NCBI GenBank assembly: GCA_963816725.1
Contig: CAWFMC010000018.1
Span: 620,001 to 684,000, forward strand
Length of the DNA: 64,000 nucleotides
Direction of reading: 5' to 3'
Source of the DNA: CAVSUB01 sp963816725
Lineage (GTDB): Bacteria; Acidobacteriota; Vicinamibacteria; Vicinamibacterales; 2-12-FULL-66-21
The position numbers and the translations under genes were made by a program. Numbering within the stretch: the first letter of the stretch is position 1; each line of letters starts with the position of its first letter. Below are positions 38,154 through 45,900 of this stretch, one piece after another. The notes beneath the pieces were generated by a model. That model had not been told where the DNA came from. It searched no databases and saw only the letters and a list, made by a program, of their open reading frames with translations.

Positions 38154-40645
38154 GCGCCCACACCACGGATACCACGCACACCAAGGACGCCGCGCCCTCG
38201 AAGCCGTCGGAGATCTCAGGCCACGATCAGCCGACCGCACCGAAGCCGCCGCTGCGCGATCAGCAGGTCACCTACGGCATCGTCGGCGACGGACTGGAAC
38301 AGGTTGCGCGGCGCGTGCCGGCCGGCGAGCCACCGCCGCTCGGCGCGAACGCGACGCTGAGGGTCATTGGCAAGCGCATGCCGCGGCTCGATGCGGTGCA
38401 GAAGGTCACCGGTAAGGCCCGCTACACGTTCGACGTGCAGTTGCCCGGGATGCTCTACGCCCGGCGCGTCGTCAGTACCGTCGCCCATGGCCGCGTGATC
38501 TCGGTCGACACGACCGCCGCTGAACGCCATCCCGGCGTCCGCGCGGTTCACGTCCTCGATCGCCAGTTGCAGACCGCGCAGCTCCGCGATCACTCCCAGG
38601 AGAAGCCGCGTTATCCGATCGTCCGCTATCTCGGGCAGCCGATCGCCGGTGTCGCCGCCACCTCACAGCGCGCCGCCGAGGAGGCCGCGGCCCTGGTGGT
38701 CATCCGTTATGACGTGCTCGGTCACGTCAGCGGACTGGACGATGCTATGCGCGAGGACGCGCCGCCCGTGTTCCCCGGGCCGACCGAGCAACCCTCGACC
38801 GCCGGTGGCGGCGGTGCAACGCCTGGTCTGCCGCAGAAAGGGAATGTGCGTGGCCCGGACACAGGGTCGATGTTCGGGCTGCCCCGAGGCAACGTCGCAC
38901 AGGCGCTCGCGGAAGCCGACGTGGTGATCGACGCCGAGTACCGCACGCAGGTGCAGACGCACGTCCCGATGGAAACCCACGGTCTGGTGGCCGACTGGAC
39001 GGATGAAGGGCTCACGATTTATGCCTCGACGCAGTTCACGACCAGCGTGCGCGACGAGGCCGCCGAGCTGTTCGAGCTGCCGAAGAATCGCGTCCGCGTG
39101 ATCAGTGACTTCACGGGCGGCGGATTCGGTGCGAAGTACGGCATCGGCAACTTCGGCCTGCTGGCGATCCATCTGTCGCGGAAGGCTGGCGCGCCGGTGC
39201 GGCTGATGCTGGACCGCCGTGAAGAGCATGTCTCGGGAGGCAATCGGCCTGACAGCCTGCAGCGGCTCAAGGTCGGGGCCAGACGCGACGGCACGTTGAC
39301 CGCGATCGGGCTCGAGAGCTGGGGGACCGGCGGCGTGGCCGGTGGCGCCGGAATCGGCTTCGCGCACGGGATGCTTTATCCCTGCCCCAATGTCAGCGCG
39401 GATCAGTACGACGTCTTCACCAACGCCGGCCCGTGTGCCGCGTTCCGGGCGCCGGGACAGGTCCAGGGCATCTTCGCGCTGGAACAATCGATCGACGCGT
39501 TGGCCGATCGCCTCGGAATGGATCCGCTTGCGCTCCGGGACAAGATCGACGTGAACCCGTCAGACGATGCCAGGGCGCGAAACGCGGAGCGCCGGATTGG
39601 CGCCGAACGGTTCGGATGGTCGGCGCGGCGGGCTGCCGGTGCGGACACCGGCCGGATCAAGCGCGGGCACGGTGTCGCGCAGTCGCACTGGTTGTCGGTG
39701 ATTCATCCACCGACGATCTGCGAGGTGCGGATCGCGGACGACGGCTCGGTCGAGGCGTTCACCTCGGCTCAGGACGTCGGCACGGGGACGCGCACGATTC
39801 TCGCGCAGACCGTGGCCGAGGAGTTGGGTCTCGAGGTACACCAGGTCGGCAGCTACATCGGCGACACACGCTACCCGCCAGGTCCGCCGTCGGGCGGCAG
39901 CCGGGTCACCGGCTCGCTGACTCCGGCGGCACGCAACGCCGCCTACCAGGCCGGGCGCAAACTGGCGCGGCGGCTTGCGCCGGTGCTCGGCGTGGAGGCG
40001 GAGGACGTCGTGTTCAGGGACGGGCACGTCGGTGTCCCGGGTAGCGCGAAGACGTGGCTGACCTTGAAGGACGCAATCAAGAAGACGGGCGGCAAGGAGA
40101 TCTCGGCTCGAGGCGAGCGGCACGACGACTACGACGGGTACATGGCGGTCACCCCTGAGTTCGCCGTGGGCAAACACGGCATCGGCGGTGTGCAGTTCGC
40201 CGAGCTCGTCGTGGACACCGAGACCGGGTCGGTCAAGGTCGAGCGGATCGTCGCGGTCCATGATTGCGGACGGCCGATCAACCCGCAGCTCACTGAGAGT
40301 CAGGTGATGGGCGGCGTGATCCAGGGCTTGAGCTACGCGCTCTACGAAGAGCGTCACCTCGACGCGGCGAGCGGTCTGCAGCTGAACGCCAACATCGATC
40401 AGTACAAAATCGCCGGGGCGCGTGAGATGCCGCGGATCGAGGTGCATCTGCTCGAGCAGCTCACCGGCCAGTCGTCGACTGACGCCAGGGGCGTCGCGGA
40501 GCCGGCCAACGTCGCCACCGCCGCGGCTCTGGCCAACGCGTTTTTCAACGCCACCGGGAAACGTATCCGGACCCTGCCGATGACCCCCGCGAACGTGCTG
40601 GCGGCACTCCGCGATGGCGAGCCGGTCCAGGGCAAGGGGAACTGA
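38150..40645 (+). CDS. Molybdenum hydroxylase, molybdopterin-binding large subunit
   Basis: This is an 831-residue catalytic subunit. It has the XDH a/b-hammerhead domain (about 65-185, ARYTFDVQLPGMLYAR) and the molybdenum-binding domain. Typical blocks are FTGGGFGAKYG, GPCAAFRAPGQVQGIFALE, VGTGTRTILAQTVAEELG and SGGSRVTGS. The terminal GVAEPANVATAAALANAF supplies the conserved glutamate that acts as base. The first 45 residues are a low-complexity lead. These enzymes hydroxylate purines, aldehydes or N-heterocycles; the substrate here is unknown. AAAGGA lies 8 bases before the ATG, which is inside the previous stop (ATGA). Confidence 0.92.
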   Translation: MSAHTTDTTHTKDAAPSKPSEISGHDQPTAPKPPLRDQQVTYGIVGDGLEQVARRVPAGEPPPLGANATLRVIGKRMPRLDAVQKVTGKARYTFDVQLPGMLYARRVVSTVAHGRVISVDTTAAERHPGVRAVHVLDRQLQTAQLRDHSQEKPRYPIVRYLGQPIAGVAATSQRAAEEAAALVVIRYDVLGHVSGLDDAMREDAPPVFPGPTEQPSTAGGGGATPGLPQKGNVRGPDTGSMFGLPRGNVAQALAEADVVIDAEYRTQVQTHVPMETHGLVADWTDEGLTIYASTQFTTSVRDEAAELFELPKNRVRVISDFTGGGFGAKYGIGNFGLLAIHLSRKAGAPVRLMLDRREEHVSGGNRPDSLQRLKVGARRDGTLTAIGLESWGTGGVAGGAGIGFAHGMLYPCPNVSADQYDVFTNAGPCAAFRAPGQVQGIFALEQSIDALADRLGMDPLALRDKIDVNPSDDARARNAERRIGAERFGWSARRAAGADTGRIKRGHGVAQSHWLSVIHPPTICEVRIADDGSVEAFTSAQDVGTGTRTILAQTVAEELGLEVHQVGSYIGDTRYPPGPPSGGSRVTGSLTPAARNAAYQAGRKLARRLAPVLGVEAEDVVFRDGHVGVPGSAKTWLTLKDAIKKTGGKEISARGERHDDYDGYMAVTPEFAVGKHGIGGVQFAELVVDTETGSVKVERIVAVHDCGRPINPQLTESQVMGGVIQGLSYALYEERHLDAASGLQLNANIDQYKIAGAREMPRIEVHLLEQLTGQSSTDARGVAEPANVATAAALANAFFNATGKRIRTLPMTPANVLAALRDGEPVQGKGN

Positions 40646-40646
40646 C

Positions 40647-41633
40647 GTGCAGACCTTCGAATGGATCGACGGCACGTCGATCGAACAGGCCGCCGCGCTG
40701 CTGAAGGACGGCGCCAGCGGACTCGCCGTCGCCAAGGCGGGTGGCATCGACCTCGTTGACCTCATGAAGGAGGGCATTGTCCGCCCCGCGCGGGTGATCA
40801 ACCTGCGGACCATTCCTGGTCTCGACGGCATCAGCGTCGGATCGTCGGGGGAATTGCGGCTGGGTGCGCTGGTCACGCTGGCGCAGATCTGTGAATCGCC
40901 GGACGTGCTGGCGCACTGTCCCGCGCTGGCGGAGGCGGCGCGCCACGCCGCGACGCCGCAGGTGCGGAACGCCGCGACGATCGGCGGCAACCTGCTGCAG
41001 CGGCCGCGGTGCTGGTACTACCGCACTGCGCATTTCCATCAGGACGGTCGCGAGCCGGCCCTGGCAGCGATCAGCGGCGAGCATCAATATCACGCCGTCT
41101 TCGACAACACGACGTCGGCGATGGTGCACGCGTCGACGCCGGCAACGGCCCTGGCCGCCTATCACGCCAGCGTCGAAGTGAGCCGCGGTGCCGGACGCAC
41201 GCGGACGGTGCCGCTCGAGTCGTTTCTCCTGCCGCCCGATGCGCGCCGCGATCGTGACGCGGCGATCGAGCCGGGCGAGATCCTGACGACGGTGATCGTT
41301 CCTGCGTCGGCTGCGGGCACGCGCAGCGCGTATCACAAGCAGACCGAGCGTGAGAGCTACGACTGGCCGATTTGCGACGTCGCGGTTGTCCTCCGGTTGG
41401 ACGGACCTGTCACCGAGGCGTCGATCGTCACGGGATGGGTCGGGCCGACACCTCGACGCGCGGTCGAAGCCGAGCACCTGCTGCGCGGTCAGACCGTGAC
41501 CGAGGATCTCGCCCGCCGCGCCGCGGCCGCAGCGGTCGCCGGGGCGACGCCGCTCCCGAAGAACGCCTACAAAGTGCCGATTCTCGAGGCCGTCGTTCGT
41601 CGCACGATCCTTGCCGCGGCACAGGTCGGATAG
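40647..41633 (+). CDS. Molybdenum hydroxylase, FAD-binding medium subunit
   Basis: This is a 328-residue subunit of the same complex. FAD is held by the LGALVTLAQI and ATIGGNLLQRPRCWYYR blocks. A C-terminal CO-dehydrogenase flavoprotein domain follows (about 215-320). In the E. coli PaoB subunit this region carries an extra [4Fe-4S] cluster; here only one of its cysteines (RCWYYR) is kept, so that cluster is probably absent. The GTG at 40,647 has GGGGA 7 bases upstream and lies just after the large-subunit stop. Confidence 0.9.
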   Translation: MQTFEWIDGTSIEQAAALLKDGASGLAVAKAGGIDLVDLMKEGIVRPARVINLRTIPGLDGISVGSSGELRLGALVTLAQICESPDVLAHCPALAEAARHAATPQVRNAATIGGNLLQRPRCWYYRTAHFHQDGREPALAAISGEHQYHAVFDNTTSAMVHASTPATALAAYHASVEVSRGAGRTRTVPLESFLLPPDARRDRDAAIEPGEILTTVIVPASAAGTRSAYHKQTERESYDWPICDVAVVLRLDGPVTEASIVTGWVGPTPRRAVEAEHLLRGQTVTEDLARRAAAAAVAGATPLPKNAYKVPILEAVVRRTILAAAQVG

Positions 41634-41660
41634 CGCGGGCTGGCCACGCGCGCTCAGTAG

Positions 41661-41802
41661 CGCCCGACCTGAAGGTCGTGACTATGCTATGGGCGACTGA
41701 CGGTGGGGCCTACGTGCTGGGCGACCCGCCGGACGATGCCCTTCGCGTTACCTGACGGCGTGAACCGACCTGCCAGTGTAGGCCCGGCCTTCAGGTTGGG
41801 CG
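41661..41802. repeat. REPIN-like pair of inverted palindromes, copy 1
   Basis: A short palindrome CGCCCGACCTGAAGGTCG (41661-41678) faces an inverted, slightly altered copy, GGCCCGGCCTTCAGGTTGGGCG (41781-41802), about 100 bases away. A full-length relative pair lies at 49,787-49,919. Two facing REP palindromes joined by a short spacer are the REPIN plan. The spacer itself is not conserved between the two pairs. Related GACCT-GA-AGGTC palindromes are, to my memory, frequent in acidobacterial genomes. Confidence 0.6.
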
Positions 41803-41839
41803 TGACACGGGCGCGACAACGTGGCTGCCTGATTCGACA

Positions 41840-42067
41840 ATGACGGACTCCCCACCGACCGTCACGCCCACCGACGTTCCGGCCGCGTGCCGCATGCTGC
41901 GCGCGAAGGGGGCGGGCGTGGTGTATGGGGACCGCGTGCCATGGAAGAGTGGCTTCCACCCGAACGCGGTCTACTGGTGCCTGCTCACCGCGGAGTCCAT
42001 GGGGCCCGACGATGGGCCAGTACATCCGCACGCGTGCGGCGTCCAGCGCGGTTGCTTCCGCGCCTGA
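41840..42067 (+). CDS. Possible small cysteine-rich protein
   Basis: A 75-codon open frame in a 500-base spacer. The translation has five cysteines (CRM, WCL, HACG, GCF) and balanced composition, with FHPNAVYWCLLTAESMGPDD in the middle, unlike the arginine-rich shadows of this GC-rich DNA. No ribosome site is visible before the ATG, so it may be leaderless or start at an inner codon. I do not recognise the family. It may also be a decayed fragment next to the REPIN-like pair. Confidence 0.4.
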   Translation: MTDSPPTVTPTDVPAACRMLRAKGAGVVYGDRVPWKSGFHPNAVYWCLLTAESMGPDDGPVHPHACGVQRGCFRA

Positions 42068-42138
42068 GCGACACCCGTCCTGAACCCGAATCGGCCGAAC
42101 CGCGCCGGATCATCGACGTCAGCACCACCAGCGGACGC

Positions 42139-42645
42139 TTAGAAGCGCTTGTCGTCGGCGGACGGTCCGTAGAGCGCCGGCACCGGCGCGCCCATCAACC
42201 GCAGGTAGACCGTCATCTGGCCGCGATGATGCGCCCAATGATTGATGGTGTCCTGGATCATCTCGAACCGTGGCTGCTCCTGCACGACGTTCCCGCCCGC
42301 GAGCAGCTTCCACTTGGTCTGCAGGTGCGCATCGCTCGTCTTCTGGAGCGCCGCGCGCGCGTCCGCCGCAGACTTGTCGAGGGCCGCGAGAAACTCCTCG
42401 CTCGTGTTCATCGGCTGCGGCCGGTGCTGCGACCCGCCTGCCGGGGCGATGTCGAGCTCGTCCTGGTTGACGATCATCGCCACCCAGGTCGGGATGTTCG
42501 CCACCATGTTGGTCAGGTTGCCAAAGATCATCGACTTGTCGTGCGGCTTCCAGTCGTGCTTGCCCGGCGGCACGTTCTGGAGCGCCCGACGGCTGCGCTC
42601 TACTTCGCGATCGAGTTCAGCGAGGAGGAAGGTCGTGAGTTCCAT
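42139..42645 (-). CDS. DinB-family protein
   Basis: This is a 168-residue four-helix-bundle protein of the DinB/YfiT type. The C-terminal TINHWAHHRGQMTVYLR carries the histidines of the usual metal site, and FGNLTNMVANIPTWVAMI is typical of the first helices. Members are metal-binding thiol-dependent enzymes or have no known activity. They are abundant in Acidobacteria and Firmicutes. The function of this copy is unknown. It is followed by the REPIN-like spacer and preceded by about 95 non-coding bases after the MFS gene. Confidence 0.85.
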   Translation of the reverse strand: MELTTFLLAELDREVERSRRALQNVPPGKHDWKPHDKSMIFGNLTNMVANIPTWVAMIVNQDELDIAPAGGSQHRPQPMNTSEEFLAALDKSAADARAALQKTSDAHLQTKWKLLAGGNVVQEQPRFEMIQDTINHWAHHRGQMTVYLRLMGAPVPALYGPSADDKRF

Positions 42646-42739
42646 AGCGGCTCCTTACACGAGGTTCATGAGGCTTCGACGACTTCCGAACTTATACCGC
42701 ATCCCTGTTGAACGCGGGCGCAGCAGTCTGAACCCAACC

Positions 42740-43936
42740 TCATGAACCGACTCGACTCACCTGAAGCCGCTCTCTCCTCGACACCGCTCGATCGACGACG
42801 AGGAAGTACGGAACGGCGAATGCGGACAGCGAGGCGGCAACGCCGAACGCCGGCGCGAAGCCGTAGTGCTGGATGATCCAGCCCAGCGAGGTCGAACCGG
42901 TGCCGATGCCGGTGTCGAACGCGGCCAGGATCGCGCCGAAGGCGGCGCCGCGCCGCGCCGGCGACACGCCGCGCATCACGTAGGCGACGAACGTCGGGTA
43001 CGCCGTGCCGAAGCCCGTTCCGAAAATCACCGCGGATGCGATCATCCATCCTCGCGTGCCGCCGAAGGCGAGGCAGGCCAGGCCGGCGCTGATCAGCACC
43101 AGGCAGGGCACGAACACGCGCCGGTAGCCGAATCGATCGCCGAGGCGGCCGGACACGGGCCGCGTCACCAGCACCACGACGGCCAGCGCCGTCAGATAGA
43201 GGCTCTTCGGTGTCACGCCGTTGGCGTCGGCATAGAGCGCGGTGAAGCTCGTGATCCCGCCGTATCCGAACGAATACAGGAACAGCGTGAGCGAGACGGC
43301 GAGGACGCGCCACTCGAGCAGGGACTTCCGCGGCCCGTGGGGCGGGTCGTCGAGCGCGGCGTGGGGCGCGGTGCGCTCGTCCCGCAACTGCCAGGATATG
43401 CCGGCCATGATCAGGTTCAGCAGCGCCGATCCGACGCACAGCCACAGCCATCCGCGGCGGTAGATCCAGAAGCCCGCGGTCGGCGCGACCGCCATGGCCG
43501 CGACGCTGGACAGCCCCCAGTAGCCAATCCCCTCGGCCCGGCGATGCGGCGGCAGCAGGCTGGTCATGTAGGCCGCGGAGGCGGACAGCAGGCCGGACCA
43601 GAACACGCCGTGAATCAGCACCAGCCCGAGCATCACCGGCACGCTCGTGATCACCGCGTAGGCCAGCGAGAACACGACCAGCGCCAGGCTCGAGATCAGC
43701 AGCACTCGCCGCTGACCGGCACGGTCGACGAACGCACCCGTGAGCGGCGCGGAGAACGCCGACGAGTAGGTCAGGAAGCCGAGGAACAACCCCGACGCGA
43801 AGGTCGAGCCGCCGAGGTCGAGAATGTGAAAGGGGGCGGTCGGCAGGAGTTGAAATGCCGACAGGAACACCGTGAAGGTGAACCCGCACATGACGAAGAA
43901 TCCGGACGTAAACAGGCGGTCGTTCGCGGCCGGCAT
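42740..43936 (-). CDS. MFS transporter
   Basis: This is a 398-residue protein with about 12 membrane helices. Motif A appears as FVDRAGQRRVLLI after helix 2 and again as RLGDRFGYRRVFVP after helix 8. No motif C of drug antiporters is clear, so it could be an efflux carrier or an uptake system. An 11-base inverted repeat (GGTTCATGAGG at 42,663-42,673 and CCTCATGAACC at 42,738-42,748) brackets its 3' end. The start lies in a mirrored promoter region shared with the divergent gene at 43,999. Confidence 0.86.
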   Translation of the reverse strand: MPAANDRLFTSGFFVMCGFTFTVFLSAFQLLPTAPFHILDLGGSTFASGLFLGFLTYSSAFSAPLTGAFVDRAGQRRVLLISSLALVVFSLAYAVITSVPVMLGLVLIHGVFWSGLLSASAAYMTSLLPPHRRAEGIGYWGLSSVAAMAVAPTAGFWIYRRGWLWLCVGSALLNLIMAGISWQLRDERTAPHAALDDPPHGPRKSLLEWRVLAVSLTLFLYSFGYGGITSFTALYADANGVTPKSLYLTALAVVVLVTRPVSGRLGDRFGYRRVFVPCLVLISAGLACLAFGGTRGWMIASAVIFGTGFGTAYPTFVAYVMRGVSPARRGAAFGAILAAFDTGIGTGSTSLGWIIQHYGFAPAFGVAASLSAFAVPYFLVVDRAVSRRERLQVSRVGS

Positions 43937-43942
43937 CGATCC

Positions 43943-43996
43943 GGAAAGTGTAGCAGACGACGCGTCGCGGACCGGGCGCCGCGTTATACACTTTCC
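43943..43996. promoter_or_regulatory. Mirrored divergent promoter: 10-base perfect inverted repeat
   Basis: GGAAAGTGTA (43943-43952) pairs perfectly with TACACTTTCC (43987-43996). Each half, read toward its own gene, gives TACACTTTCC directly before a start codon: 6 bases before the MFS ATG (43936) and 2 bases before the ATG at 43999. TACACT may be a -10 box in both directions, or the two halves may form one operator. The position suggests both genes are controlled together. Confidence 0.5.
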
Positions 43997-43998
43997 AG

Positions 43999-44505
43999 AT
44001 GGAATCGGACTTGAACGAGTTCAGGCCTTCGCGCCTGTGGAAGAGAATGCCGGTCGAGAAACGCATCGCCGCCGCGGAGCTCTTCTGGGACGACGAGCAG
44101 TCCACCGAGCAGCAGCTCGAGGCGGTCGGCGCGCTAGCCACGCACATGAAATTCCGGACGAAGAGCGTGCTCGGTCTGGCGCCGGAGCGCCGCGCCAAGT
44201 ACCTGGCCACGCTGCCGAACGTCTCGGACGCGATCGCCGCGCGCGCGCTGGTGAATTATCACCTCGCGACGCAGCGGCCGATGATGTCCGCCTTCCTCGA
44301 TCGTGTCGGCATCGCTCACGAAGAAGGCCTGATCACCGAGGAGAATGTCGCCAAGCCTGACCCCGAGAAGCTGAAGGCGGCCGCGGCGGACATGGCGACG
44401 CAGTTCCCGCCCGCGGACGTGGCAATCTATCTCTCCACGCTGGTGTCGCAGGACCCCGAGACGTGGGGCGATCTGATCGAGGTCCCGCAGACCACTCAGG
44501 CCTGA
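43999..44505 (+). CDS. Conserved-looking helical protein of unknown function
   Basis: This is a 168-residue soluble, mostly helical protein that I cannot place in a family. It reads LWKRMPVEKRIAAAELFW near the start and FLDRVGIAHEEGLITEENV in the middle, and it has no signal peptide, membrane helix or cysteine. The composition (many E, A, L, K; few R-rich runs) and the steady codon pattern support a real gene. No ribosome site precedes the ATG, and TATACA lies 8 bases upstream, so a leaderless transcript is possible. It is divergent from the MFS gene and overlaps the end of the convergent amine oxidase gene by 10 bases. Confidence 0.75.
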   Translation: MESDLNEFRPSRLWKRMPVEKRIAAAELFWDDEQSTEQQLEAVGALATHMKFRTKSVLGLAPERRAKYLATLPNVSDAIAARALVNYHLATQRPMMSAFLDRVGIAHEEGLITEENVAKPDPEKLKAAAADMATQFPPADVAIYLSTLVSQDPETWGDLIEVPQTTQA

Positions 44506-44829
44506 GCCAGGGCGCGCACCTCCGCTGCCGCGCGGCGTCCTGATTCGACCGCGCCGTTCATGTAACCCTGCCAGTGCAGGCTCGTGTGCTCCCCGGCAAA
44601 CAGGATCCGGCCGGCCGGGCGCGCGAGCCACGCCCGCAGCGCGGGATCGAACGACGGATCGAACACCGCATATCCCCCCTTGACCCACGGGTCGTCGTCC
44701 CAGACCACCACCGCCGCCCCGGTCGGCGTGGGCGCGACGCCGTTTGACGACAGCCACGAGAGCCGGCGCGCGACGCCGTCAGTGCCCTCGCCGGCGAGAA
44801 TGCTCCGCAGCTCGCCGGATGCCCGACCT
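44496..44829 (-). pseudogene. C-terminal fragment of the amine oxidase, out of frame with the N-terminal part
   Basis: This frame gives VVWDDDPWVKGGYAVFDPSF and then ILFAGEHTSLHWQGYMNGAVESGRRAA (in part), the standard C-terminal FAD-binding end of amine oxidases. It begins directly where the N-terminal part loses phase. Joined, the two fit one protein. It ends 10 bases inside the convergent gene at 43,999-44,505. It is either a one-base sequencing error or a recent mutation. Confidence 0.83.
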
Positions 44830-45855
44830 CCCGGCGAGCAGGCTGAGGATCCCGCCGCGCCCGGTCTGCTCCTCGTTGGCGTCCCACACCGCGCCGGTCG
44901 GAAGGTCTGTTCCGAACGCGCTCGGCCGTGCGGCGTGACGCCAGAAGCGCCGCCCGAACTGCAGGAGGACGCGCGTCGCCCGCCCGTACTTCAGGGTCGC
45001 AATAGCGCGATGCTGATCATCGGGGAGCCGCGGGTCGACGATGACGTCGCGCATGGTCGAGGCCGGCAGCGCGGCAACGCAATATTCCCCGCGCAGCTCG
45101 TGCTGCCGGTTTCGGTGTTCGCACGTCACGACCACACCGTCTTCGGATTGGACGATCCGGCGCACGACGTGCTGCAGCTTGACCTTCGCGCGCAGGCGCC
45201 GCGCGATGGCCTGCGGCAAGGCGCCGTTGCCGCCCCGGATCCGGAACGATCGATCGCCCGATGGGTCGGGCGTCGAAGCGCCTTTGCTGCTCGCGGCGAG
45301 CTGATCGACCAGCGCGATCAGCGACAGCTCCTCCGGATCCGCAAGGAAGAAGCCGCGCAGCCCGAGGAGTCCCGCTTCGAACGTCTTGCTGGCGCCCTGA
45401 CTCGCCATCCACTGGGCCACCGACTGCCGCGCGAGCACCCGCGCCACCGGCGAGTCCCAACGCCGCTCCGCGATTTCGTAGTCGGCGACTTCCCGCGCGA
45501 GACGCCGGCTTGACTCACGGAACGCATTGTTCGAGGTGTGGACGCGGTATCGCCCCCGCGCATCCGGTCCATAGAACCCCCAGCCGCGGGCCAGAATCCG
45601 AATCGGCTCGAGACCGACGGCGGTTGCCAGATCCCGCACCCCCGATTGCGCCGACTCGATCAGATCCGCGCCGCCCTCGGCATGCTGGCCGTTGCGAAAC
45701 CCCGCCTTGACGGTGACGACGCGGCCGCCGACGCGATCGCGGGCCTCGACCACCGTGACCGCCGCACCGTCAGCCTCGAGGTCACGCGCGGCGGCAAGAC
45801 CCGCCAGCCCGGCGCCGAGAACGATGACCCTCGTGCCCTTCAGGCTGCCACCCAT
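44779..45855 (-). CDS. Flavin-containing amine oxidase, N-terminal part (frameshifted)
   Basis: This is a flavoprotein of the monoamine oxidase family. The Rossmann motif GAGLAGLAAARDLEADGAAV and GGRVVT bind FAD, and the region continues through the substrate domain to GGILSLLAG. There the frame is lost. The true continuation, ASGELRSILAGEGTDG and on to the C-terminal flavin motif, is read one base over. One surplus G in a GGG run at about 44,830-44,832 accounts for it. ATG 45855 is chosen since MGGSLKGTRVIVLGAG begins directly before the FAD fold; GTG 45870 is possible. Length with the fragment restored would be about 450 residues, normal for the family. Confidence 0.83.
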   Translation of the reverse strand: MGGSLKGTRVIVLGAGLAGLAAARDLEADGAAVTVVEARDRVGGRVVTVKAGFRNGQHAEGGADLIESAQSGVRDLATAVGLEPIRILARGWGFYGPDARGRYRVHTSNNAFRESSRRLAREVADYEIAERRWDSPVARVLARQSVAQWMASQGASKTFEAGLLGLRGFFLADPEELSLIALVDQLAASSKGASTPDPSGDRSFRIRGGNGALPQAIARRLRAKVKLQHVVRRIVQSEDGVVVTCEHRNRQHELRGEYCVAALPASTMRDVIVDPRLPDDQHRAIATLKYGRATRVLLQFGRRFWRHAARPSAFGTDLPTGAVWDANEEQTGRGGILSLLAGRSGIRRAAEHSRRRGH

Positions 45856-45870
45856 CGCCGAAGCATACAC

Positions 45871-45900
45871 GGAGGTAACATGAGCCTCGGCGCGCCATGA
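45871..45900 (+). promoter_or_regulatory. Six-codon leader ORF coupled to the beta-lactamase-like gene
   Basis: A strong ribosome site GGAGG (45871-45875) lies 4 bases before an ATG at 45,880 that opens a six-codon frame (MSLGAP, stop 45,898-45,900). Its stop overlaps the ATG of the hydrolase gene (ATGA at 45,897-45,900). The hydrolase has no ribosome site of its own at the right distance, so ribosomes probably end the leader and restart on the main gene. Confidence 0.55.
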
